From the NCBI GenBank assembly GCA_036852015.1, contig JAANDG010000099.1, positions 124,001-188,000 on the forward strand: a stretch of DNA of 64,000 bases, in the 5' to 3' direction. The notes beneath the pieces are model-generated. The model was not told the DNA's origin and ran no database searches. It worked only from the letters and a program-made list of their open reading frames with translations. Shown in pieces: positions 38,902 to 51,676 of this stretch. Made by a program: the position numbers and the translations under genes. Position 1 is the stretch's first letter. Every line of letters starts with the position of its first letter. This stretch comes from Pelodera strongyloides. Its lineage: Eukaryota > Nematoda > Chromadorea > Rhabditida > Rhabditidae.

Positions 38902-41900
38902 ATGAAGTTCGCACAGCTCGTACTAATATTATGTGTTTTGGAAGTGGTACTTCCTTTTCAACTACCACCCTTAGTACACGGACGACCACGAGGGGGATTT
39001 TTAGGGTTAGCGTTCTCAATAAATAACGCTCATTTTAAGGGCCTCATCGATTAAGCATGGCGGTTTGTTGGTCTACGGCAGTTATATGCCTACCTGATCT
39101 CTGTATTTGTAGTTTGGTGCAGTGTGACATGGCTCATAGCAACTACATTTCTTTTGTCAACATACGTCTGAGAGTGTGACGAAAAGAAAATCTTTAAGGA
39201 ATCTCGAACACGATGAAGATCTCTATTCGTACACTGAAGACGATTATTTCGTGGAAGGAGCAATCGATCAACTAATTGATCATTTTAATGACTCAAATAA
39301 GGCCACATACAAGCAGGTAAATTGTGATTTCCACTTTGCGTCACGAAAATGAAGAAAATGTCACTGTAGTCAGCAGACAGTCATATAACGTCAGCCTGTT
39401 AGCCAGCGAGCAACGATCTAACGGATCTACCTAAAGAACTATGTCACATGAGAGTTTTTTATGTGATTGCTTAATTTTGATTGTTTCAGTATTTTCAATT
39501 CAACAATAAATTTTTCAATCGTGATCGTCCGCTTGTCTTTCTTATGATCGGAGGAGAGGGACCAATCGGTATGCTTATATGTATATCTGAAGGCTTAGAG
39601 TTTTGTTTATTCTAAATTTTTTAAGTTGGTGGAAATCAAGGAGTCATGTACCATCCCAGTTTACCGACGAAATTATAATTCCAAATTCAGCCGACTCGGA
39701 AAAATGGGTACGAAATGAGAACGTTTCCATGATGAAGTGGGCAGCACAATTTGGAGCCGCAGCTTTTCAGGTAGAAGAAGCTTTAGAGAGTTTTTAGCTA
39801 TAAGCTATAAACTGTAATTTGCTATAATTTTTGAAGAGATATTTGACAAAATCAGAGCTTCTTGCGACTCCCAGTATATGCTTCAAAAACACGTATCAAA
39901 GTGCCCGAATAAACCGGTAGAATAAAGCACTTTGATACGTGTTTTTGAATCATATACTGGGAGGCGCAAGAAGCTCTGATTTTGTCAAATATCTATTCAA
40001 AATGACGGCATCCCTCCAGCAGCACGCCAACAAACAACTATAATTTTTGTTTCGGATCGCTTTTCTTCAAACCACCCATGATGTAAAGAAAAGACTAGTT
40101 TTAAGAAATAATGAGTTTTTCAGGTCGAGCATCGTTTTTATGGACAGAGTCGGCCATTTCCGTGAGTTTGTCAAGCACAGTTTCTTTTGATTAATAAGGT
40201 CTCTGCACTACGAAGCGTCAATGTTTTGGTTACATATAAGTGTACTGCATAATTGGCAATTTTAGTCAGCAGACCACCGAAGCTTTGAAGTTCCTCACAA
40301 TTGAACAAGTATTGGCTGACCTGAAAGGTTTTATCAATCAAATGAATGCGCTCTTCTTCAATGGACTAAATCCAAGGTGGATTACTTTTGGAGGATCATA
40401 CCCAGGTAATGCTCATATGCACTTGTTCTTTCGGTTTGCGCGTCTGCAATTATTCTTACACTAACCTTTACGTCCCCGTTATAGTGTGAAATATGGTTCA
40501 GGTTCTCTATCCGCATGGTTCCGCGCCACTTATCCAGAAATGACAATCGCAGCAGTCTCATCATCAAGTGCAGTCAATGTGAGAGTGGACTATTACGGTG
40601 GGCCGATCATGAATTCTATTAATTTACTTGTTTGTTGGCGTGCTGCTTGAGAAATGCCGTGCCGTCATTTTCAACGGATAGATGATACGATCAGAGCTTT
40701 TTGTAGCTATGTTTCTGTTAAAAAAAATAAAACCCACTTTGATTCGTGTGTTTTTGTATCTTATATTGGGAGTCAGAAGAAGCTTTGATCATATCATTTA
40801 ACTGTTTTATTAATTTGTTGTACCCAAACCAATGAGAGTTGAGTTTATAGAAGAACCAAATGCTATCCTCTAGGTTATGCTGTGAACACTGAGGCCAACT
40901 ACCGGGACGTCAGTCTTCACTGTTCGACTTATATCGGACTCGGAATGCGAATGGTACCGCTTAAATGATATTTATTAAAACATTTCTGTGACCAATGACA
41001 TGCATAAGGACACTTAATTAACTTACTACACATAGCAGTACTGATAACTTATTTGTTCAAACATTTCCGTAACATTTATGTTTTGCTACGTTTTAGTTTT
41101 ACTCTTCAGATCATCAATGATGCGTACAAAAGTGATGCTTTAAGATCAGCACTTACTTCGGGATACAAGTGAGTTTAAGTGATTTATTAAAAAAATTATG
41201 GAAATGAGGAAGCAAATAGGAAGTTCGCTTATTATTCAGTAACTACCCTGGCTCCTTTCAGTCTGTGCAATGATTTCATCGGTGACAATTACCCCAAGGC
41301 CGTTCAATTCTTCGCTTCCAACATTTATGCAGTATTTCAAGATATCAATCAATACTCTGGAGATAACAGGGTAATCGATTATACCGTACATTTTTCACTC
41401 GCTCTTTTCTAGCTCACTACTTCATCAAAAGTAGTAAAGTCCTTCAGTTTCACTGTGAATCATGAAGTCATGTCGCCAGACAACACGAAAATAAATACAT
41501 ATATTTCAAGAATGCTATCACGAATGCTGGACTCGATTTGGAGCACGCTTGCGAACACTTTTATGGAACTGGATACGCCAGCGTTATGATTAAACGTGTC
41601 ATTGAATGGTTAGCTATTACTTTTTTTGCCGCACGAAATATATCTCACCCATTCAAAGTTAATTGTTCACCGCTATATGAAATCGCTATTCTTGAGTGCA
41701 GTATTTGCGCGCATTGTATGAATTATATATATTTTTAGGTACAATACAATGTACAATAACACTGATTGTATGCCAAATAATTACACAGAATTTGTTACAC
41801 AACTGAGTACTCCAGACTACGTGGATCTTGATCTTGGTTCGTGGCCTTGTTTTTAGATCACACAGTTTTTCTTTATCCGTTGAAAAATTGAAAAATATAC

Positions 41901-43228
41901 ATATCGCATTCTGGTAGGTAGCTTCAAATTTCGGCTCATGACGGTCATTAGATCAACTGGCCAAACTTGGCCCGGCCAATTTCACCATTTGCTCAAATTA
42001 CAGCCTCGTATCGAACTTGGATTTGGCAGACGTGTACCTTCCTTGGGTACTTCCAAACAACTGACGGTGGAAACCGAGGAATCTTCCAAAGTTCGATCCC
42101 ACTAGAGTGAGTGCTTTTTGACTTGTTATTTTCACGTTTTTCTTTTGCATGCAATTTTATCCAAGGTACTGTATTAGCTCGATAAAAGAAAACAATATAT
42201 GTCGGACATATCTTTGCAGTTTCTACGTTGACCAGTGCATTGACATCTTTGGTTCTGAATTCACTGCAGATTACATATTTGAAGCAGTGACCAGGACACA
42301 GACTGTTTATGGCGGGGACAAGGGATATAAGGCAGGCATTCCGGCATATCTCTCAAAAATGACATTCACAGAAAAATCTTGATGACAATAAGAAATTTAG
42401 ACTAATACGCCTTTTTGAACCAATTAAACCGAAAGACCATACATATAATATTCCATAAATACTATTACAAATACGCACTAGTATTTTAGGGCACAAAGGT
42501 GGTCTTCCCTAACGGCTCAATTGATCCATGGAAGAGTCTCGGAAAATTAACTCCCAATCCACAAAACGATGTGGATGCATTCATAATCAACGGTACTAAT
42601 TAACCACAATTCTTAAAAGAGTTGAGTTTAAAACACATTACTAAACTGAGTATGCTGAAAACAAAACTAATACTTTGTGTAGGTACTGCCCACTGCGCCG
42701 ACATGTACCCGGCCAGGGACTCTGACTTACCCTCACTCGTTGAAGGAAGAAATAGAATTCACGATCTTTTATCAAGATGGATTGAGGTATTGCTGCACAT
42801 TTTCGGTTTATTTAATGGTTAATTTATTATTTAATATGTACTACATAAATTACGCCTTCATGCACCATCAGACATTGAGTATGAAAAAAACTGAAATCTG
42901 TATTTAGGAAGGGTTCAATAACGCAACGTCTCCTAGCACGACGACGTCACCACCCACTACTATTAGCACACAACAAACTGTCTCTTCAACAAGTCCTCTT
43001 CTGTCTACAGCAGTTGTGACACCAAAAAACACGCAACAACCACCATCGGAAGCTCCTCCTGGTGGAGATAAGGCATCGGGTGGGTTATTTTTTATGAAAA
43101 CAAAGAAATTGATTCGAGTTGAGGTCACAATGATATGAAAATGTATGTAACGGTGGTTTACTTCAGGTTCTCTCAGTGGATCAATTGTCCTACTTTGCCT
43201 TTCGATCATCCTCCTTCAGGGAAACTAG
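38902..43228 (+). CDS. Peptidase family S28 serine carboxypeptidase, tandem copy 2, with Ser/Thr-rich stalk and GPI-like tail
   Basis: Eighteen exons: 38902-39005, 39199-39316, 39490-39568, 39691-39770, 40124-40161, 40266-40405, 40502-40597, 40874-40953, 41110-41168, 41262-41370, 41511-41608, 41739-41836, 42004-42106, 42220-42331, 42490-42592, 42683-42786, 42908-43079, 43167-43228; 584 residues. It has a signal peptide (MKFAQLVLILCVLEVVL), then the same S28 fold as its neighbour with the triad intact: Ser184, Asp450, His476. After the catalytic part it adds about 58 residues rich in Thr, Ser and Pro and a last exon coding SGSIVLLCLSIILL near the end, which looks like a mucin-type stalk and a GPI-anchor (or tail-anchor) signal. 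So this copy is probably held on the outer cell surface while copy 1 is free. Intron 14 starts with GC rather than GT. Introns 4 and 7 hold related foldback repeats. It ends 740 bp from the convergent receptor gene. Confidence 0.94.
39829..40002. repeat. Long hairpin in intron 4 of S28 copy 2
   Basis: Left arm from 39829 and right arm ending at 40002 are near-perfect inverted copies: AAATCAGAGCTTCTTGCG, then CAGTATATGCTTCAAAAACA and ACGTATCAAAGTGC, around a loop of about 20 bases. A transcript of the intron would form a stem of roughly 75 base pairs. Confidence 0.85.
40628..40800. repeat. Second, decayed copy of the intron-4 repeat, in intron 7 of S28 copy 2
   Basis: Segments TGTTTGTTGGCGTGCTGCTT and ATCAGAGCTTTTTGTAGC match the complement or the arm of the 39829-40040 region (which continues as GCAGCACGCCAACAAACA at 40019-40036). 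It is therefore an inverted copy of the same element with one arm partly lost. Confidence 0.65.
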
Positions 43229-43239
43229 TGGTAAAACAT

Positions 43240-43245
43240 AATAAA
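43240..43245 (+). promoter_or_regulatory. Polyadenylation signal of S28 copy 2
   Basis: AATAAA begins 12 bases after the stop codon, the same spacing as in S28 copy 1. Confidence 0.6.
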
Positions 43246-43967
43246 GTCTATGAATGCTAAGTGTTGTCCATTTCAAACATTTTCAAAACCAAATGCCCAC
43301 TTTCAGTTTGTTTACTCTTATATATTATGTATACGCGGACGCGTAGACGCTGTCACATTGTAGGCAATATTTATGCTAAAACACACAGACTGAAGAAATA
43401 TTAACATAATCACAAAACTAACGAAAAATTGTCGGCAAACGTGGCATTACAACCAAAAGACACGCTGACACATTTATCGGAAATACTAAGAGGACGATAT
43501 GATCACCAACGAAAAGGGAAAACCATCAGGAGTTGCACTCACTCACAATATTGCACACATAACGTTGCACGTAAGTGAGAGCTTGCAGCAAACTACATCG
43601 ATCATAATACAAGTAGATAGACCACCAAATGAGATCAAACTATACACAAAGATCTGGATGATCACAGAGATCATTAAATATGCGAATCAATCACTTAAAA
43701 TCAGGGAAACAAGCGAGAGCTGCAAAATGAAACATTCTGTTGCAGGCACAAACTAAATTTATCTACTTGCCTACGACTTGTTTTCGGATTGTCAAAAAAC
43801 TGTTGTGAATTGTAAAATTTCACTATTGATCTGACAACTAGAGCAAGCTCAAACAAACTCCCCATGGCGCTATCGCTGTAGAAGAGCGTCTAACTCATAA
43901 GGGCAATCTCTGTCAATCTTGTGGCATCCGTGCAAGTCCTGAGCAAAAGCGACTGGTTCTGTGATTG
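43246..43967. other. Convergent intergenic stretch
   Basis: It lies between the 3' ends of the second S28 gene (plus) and the peptide receptor (minus). I see no gene here. A run of 85 open codons from 43499 on the plus strand has no recognisable motif and no supporting splice context. No clear minus-strand AATAAA for the receptor was found. Confidence 0.5.
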
Positions 43968-46900
43968 TCAATCCCGTAGATTCGTAGCTGAAAATCTTTG
44001 TTGAGAACGATGCGAACGACCAGTACATATAAAAACAGATGACATGATGTGCGTTTGCGGTAGGGAACTGTGAAAAGAAATGTGTGAAACGCACTCAGTA
44101 AATCGTGAACTGTATCCAGGACGGAGGTACTTTTTGCTGTCCGCATTGAGGATTCGAGTGCTGTTTCGTGCTGTTGACGACACAATAGCAACCGATGTCG
44201 CATCCTGAAACATACGCTTTCCTTATTTGCCTCAGAAGCACGTGCATTTACTAACTTCCTAGTTGAAAGATGCCCTGATTGAAAACTATATTCATTAAGT
44301 ACTTAGAGTGATGTAGGACAACTAAATGGCAGGAGCATTGACGGTACCTCCGATGAATACATGTGCAAGAAGTTTGCTATCCGAGTGGATTTGACGAACT
44401 GGCGACAAGATCTCCGGAATCTCTTTCCCCAAATGAAAAACACCCAGAAATTGGAAGAGCAGTTTAATACGAGGAGGAAGTTGCTAACGTCGACAAAGAG
44501 CGTGGCGGCCGCACTACTCATAAATGCATCCTGTCCAACAATCTGAAATAGAACCGAAATAGACTTCATTCAAATTGTATATAATTTGCTTGCGTGGGTG
44601 AATTCGTGTATGTTCGCAGCAGGGCGATCCATGTTGATTTTGTTTTGCTAATTGTTTCATGTCTGCTCTACTGTTCCACTCATTAATTGTAATTTCAAAC
44701 GTTCAGAACAAGGGAGGCAGAATTTTCAAACATAAAAAAACAAAAACTCACATGCTCCAAAACATCGGCAACAGTGGGCAGAATATCCGAAATGAGGAAC
44801 TTAGCAATGACCAACACTAGCATGATATTTGATTTATGCTCCTTCCTAAATTAGGGGGTCATTAATGTCAAATCTTTATTTATCATTCAAATATTTGCTT
44901 AAAAACACGCAGTTGTTTTCATCAGTATTTTTTTACCATTCATCAGTATTTTACTACTATTCATCAGTATTTTCAGCTTAGATTCACCTGCTGTAATTGG
45001 CAACCTTTTTCGAGCGACTGTCCAATTCGAAATTAGGTCTGCAAAGGTGTTTTCGTTGAGCTATGGCAGCTCGAAGTTCAAAAGATATTCGTGCAGTCAG
45101 GGCACAGAGCAGTAGACAGGGACATAGAGTGACGAATAACATTGCCAACACGACATGGTACAATGACCAGTACAGCTTGTTCTGAAAACATGGGTCGCAC
45201 TCAAAACGAATAGTTAAACGATGTCATCAATATCGGCTATCAAGTATCCATTTAATAACATGTAGTAGGCAGGATAACATATAGAAAGTAACCCTTACGT
45301 CGAAAAGAGTTGTTCTCTCTATAATGGGGGAGCACACGTCTGTAATGGTAGAGTCGCAGCTCACTTGAACTTCAAAGAAACGGGGAAGAGAAAATACAGC
45401 CGCCATTATGGAAACAACGACCATGAGACGTCGAACGCGGCTGAAAAAAAAAGAATTTATTTACTGCCACTTTTTCACATTTTGCCGCTGCCATTTTCAC
45501 AAGTGTTTCAGATCGTATCCCTCCCTCCCCCCCCCCCTCCCCAATTATCGCTTTATTTTCTCCAAATATACACGTATAAATAATGGAAAACATGCTATGT
45601 CCCTAGACTCTACTATTCTTTGCAACTGTGCTAATGTGGAAAGAGCTGCGCGGTTTTTGAGTTCAGCTATTCTGCAGGGGTTTCGAAAGAGCCTAATAGA
45701 CTTTGCATCTGATGAATAATGAGCATCACGGCGTAGCTAATTCGGCATCGCCTTGTGTAGTTCTTGATTTTGGTTGGAGTTTTTTTAGGGCAAAGAGATA
45801 TAGCACCTGTTACAAATACTAACCTTCGTTTCCCAATGGCCCGGTGCTTCAGCGGCTGGCAAAGTGCCAAATATCGATCGATTGTTAGCGTGAGAACTAT
45901 CCATACAGATCCCGTATGGGTTGTGTTGGCAAATGTGTACACGTAGGGGTAAATGTGCACATATGACCCATTGGACACCAAATGCCCATACATCAGATTC
46001 GGAAGACAATACAGCATAAATGCATTGCAGAGAAGAGCAGTCTGCCAAATTGTGAGCGTAACCTAAACATATTTACAGTTTAGGTTATATATTATTTAGC
46101 GGTGCTTGTATTTGGCGTAATGGATTTATATCACCTGCTGACGCAAGCACTGATCTTAGCTTATCCAATAATGTGTGTTGTGGGTGGCGACGTAGTATTT
46201 TGCCACTAAACTCGTTTATGTGCCGCCGACGGGGTGTCAATCTTTCCCAACGACTAGAGCGCATGAAACACACCGGCTTTCACTTAAAATGAATGCTTGG
46301 TCTCTGACCAGTAAGCAATAAACAAGTGTCTTGAAGCCCGGCAATCCCACACCCACTGTTATACGGATAAAACTAATTAACGGAATATTCTTTAACCCAT
46401 AAAAAGGTAGAGAAGTATGCAACATATCATTTACACAACCACATATAAAGCATTTTTTTAGTAGCAGCATCTGATTTATCCTCTCTAATTAAGCAACTGC
46501 AACACTCGTGCACAAGATTGTGATCCGTGTTCTACATGTCCCACTAATATGTGTTCAGATTTCAGGACTCGTTGAACTCGCACGTAATGGAAACGCACAA
46601 GCGAAATTCGAGCATTATTGCCCAAAGACACTTTAAAAGATTTAAAGACTGGAGTCCAAAGAATAAGTAGAAAGTTGAGAGAGTTTTGTGACTTTGTAAA
46701 TGCCCGAACCAAATGGGAAAGATTTAACAACTAAAACAGAATGGTCTCTTTTGTGCACTTGGACGTAGTAATTGGTTTTATTTCATGTTTGTTGATTTTA
46801 GCTCAAAACACAACAATATGTGGTATGTGATGTTTTCCAGGCATGCCAGCCTTAGGGTTACCTTTTTACGTTTCACGTAATCAATAAACGATTAATTTTA

Positions 46901-47118
46901 CCGACTTGAATCCAACTACCCACCAAATAATACTGTATTGCTGGGGTTCCCGAGCGTTCACATCGCAGAAAAATGAAAATCGAGAAGAGATTGAGAACGA
47001 CGCCAGAGACGACGAAGAATGCAGTCAGGTATCCGTTGAGAATGTGTGACATTGTTGAGAGAAAAATCCTTGCTATTTCCGACAATGACACTGACCATTC
47101 AGAGAAGAACGCGTCCAT
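43968..47118 (-). CDS. Seven-transmembrane peptide receptor, FMRFamide-receptor-like
   Basis: Seven exons on the minus strand: 47118-46924, 46062-45824, 45440-45299, 45181-44988, 44845-44752, 44542-44348, 44204-43968; 431 residues, all in phase. It is a rhodopsin-class G-protein-coupled receptor in the plasma membrane, probably of a neuropeptide type. TM1 is LTAFFVVSGVVLNLFSIFIF; TM3 ends in the motif DRYLALCQPLKHR with Asp127-Arg128-Tyr129; TM4 carries VSIMAAVFSLPRFFEV, and this PRFFEV element resembles FMRFamide receptors; TM5, TM6 (VLVIAKFLISDILPTVAD) and TM7 (NCSSNFWVFFIWGKRFR) follow. The usual Cys at the top of TM3 is replaced by Tyr. The last exon could instead end at a GTGCGT donor after FTE, leading to an unseen exon, so the last 43 residues are less sure. 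A likely trans-splice acceptor ends at 47150. The ligand is unknown. Confidence 0.88.
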
Positions 47119-47149
47119 CTTGCACGCACGCGATGCGTTCGAAGCAAAC

Positions 47150-47159
47150 CTGCAATTAC
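47150..47159 (-). promoter_or_regulatory. Acceptor site upstream of the receptor start codon
   Basis: On the minus strand TAATTGCAG ends about 31 bases before the ATG at 47118. It may be a spliced-leader acceptor or the end of a 5' UTR intron. Confidence 0.4.
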
Positions 47160-49099
47160 ATATAATGGTTCATTTATTTAAAGGCGAAAATGATCAAGTG
47201 AATGTAAGTCCATCTAGCACCAAACGAGTTAAATCCACATAACAATCAATATTATTGATAAGCCCATCCCAATCAACGATCTAGTGAATTATTCATGCGC
47301 TTGTAAGACCTCAATGGATAACTCATGTCAGAAAGTAAGAGTGGGACCATATCGCTTTCTCGAAAACCGTAGCGCAGAGCTAATGAGAGCAGAAGCAAGC
47401 ACAATGTGAAAAAATAGGAATATAAAACTCTGTTCCATGAAGATCTAATTGTCGATTCAACGTTCAAATGACTAAGTAGGTATGTATGTATATAGTGAGT
47501 GGGTGGTTTGTTGAAATTCCCAAAAGTCACATTTTTTCGTACAGAGGGCTATTTTCTTAATGCTATACTGCTTGGCAATGTATAATTAAATACTCTAAAA
47601 GCAGAAAAAAAATAGATTTCAAAACTGTTCATGACAATTAACAAAGTTCTCCAATTATACATTGAATATACAATCTTTTTAGAATACCCATAAGGGCAGT
47701 GAAATGAAAACGTTAGACAAATCATGGAGAAAAAATCGAGCAAAAGTCGAATATATCAAGTTTCGACAAAATATCTGTTGAGAATTGTGCACTGAAATAG
47801 AATTCTTTTCATATCGATAGCTACCGGGTAAAAAAAGTTTGCGTTGCGAGGCTGCAAAATCCTTTACAAAATAATGTACCGAAATGGAAATCTAGTGGAT
47901 TAGTTTCTTTAGTATGGCTTCCATGCTAATCTAAAAACGGTAAACCTAACAAAATTTCTGATAATAATACACCAAACTCTACGTTTCCAGAATAGTATGA
48001 AGGGCAACTCGTTAAAAACTTGTTGTCTACTCATGTCTCGTGTAGTAAGGAGGGCGGATATTATTTTTAATTTAAAGGAGAGTTGTTTGGGCTAAAGAGT
48101 GGTGGGGGTATTTTCTTGGGGGCGGCGTTCAGAACTACACAGTTGCAATTCGTCAGACGTATGCCCTACTATAGTTGTAAGATGCGTTGCACTTGCTTAT
48201 AGAAATACTGGGAAAGGAACATCATTAAATTGCAAATAAACAAGACAACCGACAAACAAGCAGTAAAGCTTTAGGCAAATTACATAAAGAGGTTCAAGAC
48301 AATCTGCTCAGGGTATCCTATTGTGAATTCTGTCTCCGCTTACTGTAACTTAGCAAAACCTTTATGCCTAGTATGTGCATCGATAATCTTGCCCGCATTG
48401 ACAAGTTTCATCCATTGTTTACCTGGAATTGAGTGCCGCTCGCCCTATCGCTTGGCCGGCCATTATTTCGATTGTGCTGCTATCAAGTTGAATAATACTT
48501 TAGATTACTGAAGAGTCAGCGAATGGAGCGTTGAATGCTCATTATTGGACCGTTGGGTGGACAAATGAGTAACACTTGCCACTATTCTCTCTGGCCAGGA
48601 AATATGTGTGCTTACTGGGAGGGGCTCCTACACATTCACCTCAGTCCGCCCCGAGTCAAATACCGGGAATTAATATTTATCGCAGTTCCACTCGCTCACA
48701 CACATACACTCATAATTGGCTCATTGAATAAATGACCTCCCTGGAATAAACTATCCCGCTACGAGTAAGAGCAAGAGTAAATAAGGGTTTTGCCCTTAGC
48801 ACATCGATGACAAAAATGAGTAGGAAGGAGAATTAAAAAAAAACGAGGGTCAATGACGTATGCGATGATCTCGGTCTCTATTCGCATATGTGCTATCCAT
48901 TTCCGATCTTAAATCCAGACATTCTATCTCTATGCAGTATAAGACAGACAATAGCTGATCAGACTAGTAAAGGAACGAATACTAATTTTTTCTTTGACAA
49001 ATGAGTCATTGATAAACGTTTTGGTTTTCCTGTATTCACTTAAAAGCTGGGACATAGGTGGTTATTCAAACGTACCAAAAGAAAAGCTCTTATTGAACA

Positions 49100-49139
49100 C
49101 CAGCCGGATGAAGAGTCCTATGGGCTCTTCCCCGGCTGG
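49100..49139. other. Compact GC-rich hairpin
   Basis: CCAGCCG and GAAGAG on the left pair with CTCTTC and CGGCTGG on the right across a loop of about 9 bases, with a small internal bulge: 13 base pairs in 40 bases. It stands out in AT-rich, gene-poor DNA. Function unknown. Confidence 0.5.
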
Positions 49140-51644
49140 ATCTGAATGAATCGGCCTTCGGCAGCGCTAATTGATGAGTTTATCGTAAATATCGGGAGAA
49201 ACAAGCGAGGACGTACATATTATTTTTCGTTACTGATAATGTAACTAGTTCTGGGATGCTTTTTGCATTTATGTTCCTAAATCCTCGCGAGCTTTGTGCT
49301 TTGTGGGGGGCCACCTTGTGCGGGGCCGATGGTTGCCCGTTCCTGGATATTGCATTACTCTGGTCAAATGAATATGTAGTCTTATGCAAAAAACAGTTGA
49401 GCCTGCGGAATAATTTAGATATTCACATCTTCCGCACACATGTAGAAATGCGTCACTGGAGGAAATTAATGAGAAGCAAACATTGCAGACACAAAAAAAA
49501 GGTGTTGGTCTTAGGACAGTGTACGATAGAAAATGTTCAATTGGTTTACGATGAAGAAACAGAATAATCGTGTTTGGCTTGATATTAAGATCACGATGGG
49601 CAGAGCTGTTGGTGGTCGTTTGGTTGATAAGCTGTGAATACAACTATAACGGGAATAAGTTTGAGAGCTGCAAAAGGGCAGCTGTATTTAGCATTGTGTA
49701 ATATTTTACAACACATTTTTAAACCGTCTTTGCCATTATGATCTCTGTAACTCATCTCTTCTATAAACATTAATAACACTCTAAGGTGTTAATATATGCA
49801 TGTTGAATGAGCAAATTCCTAATAAATAGGTATGTCACACGAAATGGCGACGAAATAAAATAGATTAAAGTGTATCAGATGGTGGGAAAATACACCGCAA
49901 CGACAAGTTGTTGTTTTTACATGAAAAGCGCGAAGAAAGTGCATATGGAAGATATTGACAGAAGGAAGTGACTAAGTGAAGGATTCCAGGCAATTTGCGA
50001 CTTCAAAGATGGATACTTGCTCTATGTGCCTTTGGCCGACTGAAGTACTTTTGAAGACGTCTGCCTGGATTCCCACCCAGAATAGTAATGGAAGTGCACA
50101 AAATAGCAACACTGCTAATAGTAGGAAACAACTAGGCGTATTTGTTGGCAACAAAGGAGCAGCTAACAAAAAATACGGGTTGTTTATCGTATGGAATCCA
50201 TTTCAAAAGTATTGGGGTTATTCAATAATAGGTTGACTTGCACATGGAGCAGTACTAGATAATTCGAATAATCTGAAACCGCAGCCAAGTTTCGTTGCTC
50301 GTATAGTTTACAATTTCGGTTTGCATGTTAGTAAGTGTGTCCTAGGAAAATGGTCAAGAGTAAAAACATGTTGTTGAAGCCCACTGGTACGACTAATAAA
50401 GAACTATAACTTGTAAGTATTCAAAGTTCTGAGGGCGCATACTCAGTAGCCACGAACAAGATTGCTTCCCGGCTAACTACGGCCGCATAACACTTTATTT
50501 TGCAAGCAATGAGTTTTCCGGGGAAATTTTTTTTTGAATAAAGTGGACTCATCGCGGGCAGCTCATTACTTTTTGCTGAGAATTGTAAACATTCGAAGTC
50601 CGAATGAGGGTGGAGTGTACTGAACTTAATCAGCTTGAGAGGGACACTACATAATGTTCAGTGAAATATCGTGGCGGGTAGCCTGTTGCGCACCGACAAT
50701 CTTTCCCATGCACATTCACAGCTGGGAGTATCATCATTGCATAGTAAATGCAGGAGTTTCCTAGCTCTTCACCAATTATAGCCATGAATACTAATAGTAG
50801 GAAACAAATAAGAGTATGCAACGCGTTTCAGCTACAAACCGCTTTAATGAAAGCAATAACAAAGGTAAACGGTAAATCAGTGAGAAGAATTATCTAGACA
50901 GTAAAGTAATAAAAGTGCTGCAATCTACGGTAGGGCGGGCACTCATCGGGAGGATGATATAACCCAATCAAATATTTTGTTTGCGTGCACCCAAAATTTT
51001 TTGGTTCTAGAATGTGCAAGGTACGCAAGGTACTAAGCGTGAATTCAGAGTTATAATACACTTCATACGTGACAAGCAAATTGTCAGCATAAATTGCAAT
51101 TTTGAATTAGACGTATTTGTTGGCTGAATCAGGGATTTTGCGTCAATGTCTTCAAATTATATCCGCAATATTTTGCGTGAAATCGTGCAGAAATTAAGAA
51201 TGCCACTTGAGGATACGTGCAAAAATGCGACGCAGGAAACTGGCATGTTTAGTAGTTTGATTGAGCATTTACGTGATTAAAGGACCATTCTTCAGTAAAG
51301 TAGATCGGTGTATCCTTATATCCTTTATGGTACTCGTTTTTGTATTCGTTTTTCTAACTAGTTCTCAAGATGTAGTAACATAACATTTATTACGAACAAA
51401 GCATAAAGTAGTACCAATAAACTATTATTATTAGTAGGTATAAGTGCGGATTTAATTTTGCGGCTGTAACTCTAACTTCTTGTCGTGGAGAGAAATGCTA
51501 ATGTTTGGGTTTGTAATTTTTCTAAAATGCGCTCAAAATTGTAAAGTACTCATGGAGAAATGAGCCTAATAGGTACCTAGCTATTCTGTACCACCAGAAA
51601 GGACTTCGAGAGAAAGGTCAAACACCGCTGACTTCTGATACAGT

Positions 51645-51676
51645 ACATCTGTACTGTACAGTACAGTACAGTACAT
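51645..51676. repeat. GTACA tandem repeat with palindromic character
   Basis: Repeated CAGTA/GTACAG units, with related TACAGATAC words in the following 50 bases. No gene nearby. Confidence 0.7.

Noticed and set aside
43499..43756. An 85-codon plus-strand frame downstream of S28 copy 2
   Set aside because: It lies beyond the polyadenylation signal of S28 copy 2 and shows no motif or splice context.
49269..49643. A 124-codon minus-strand frame
   Set aside because: No domain, no splice partners, and it overlaps another equally unsupported frame on the plus strand.
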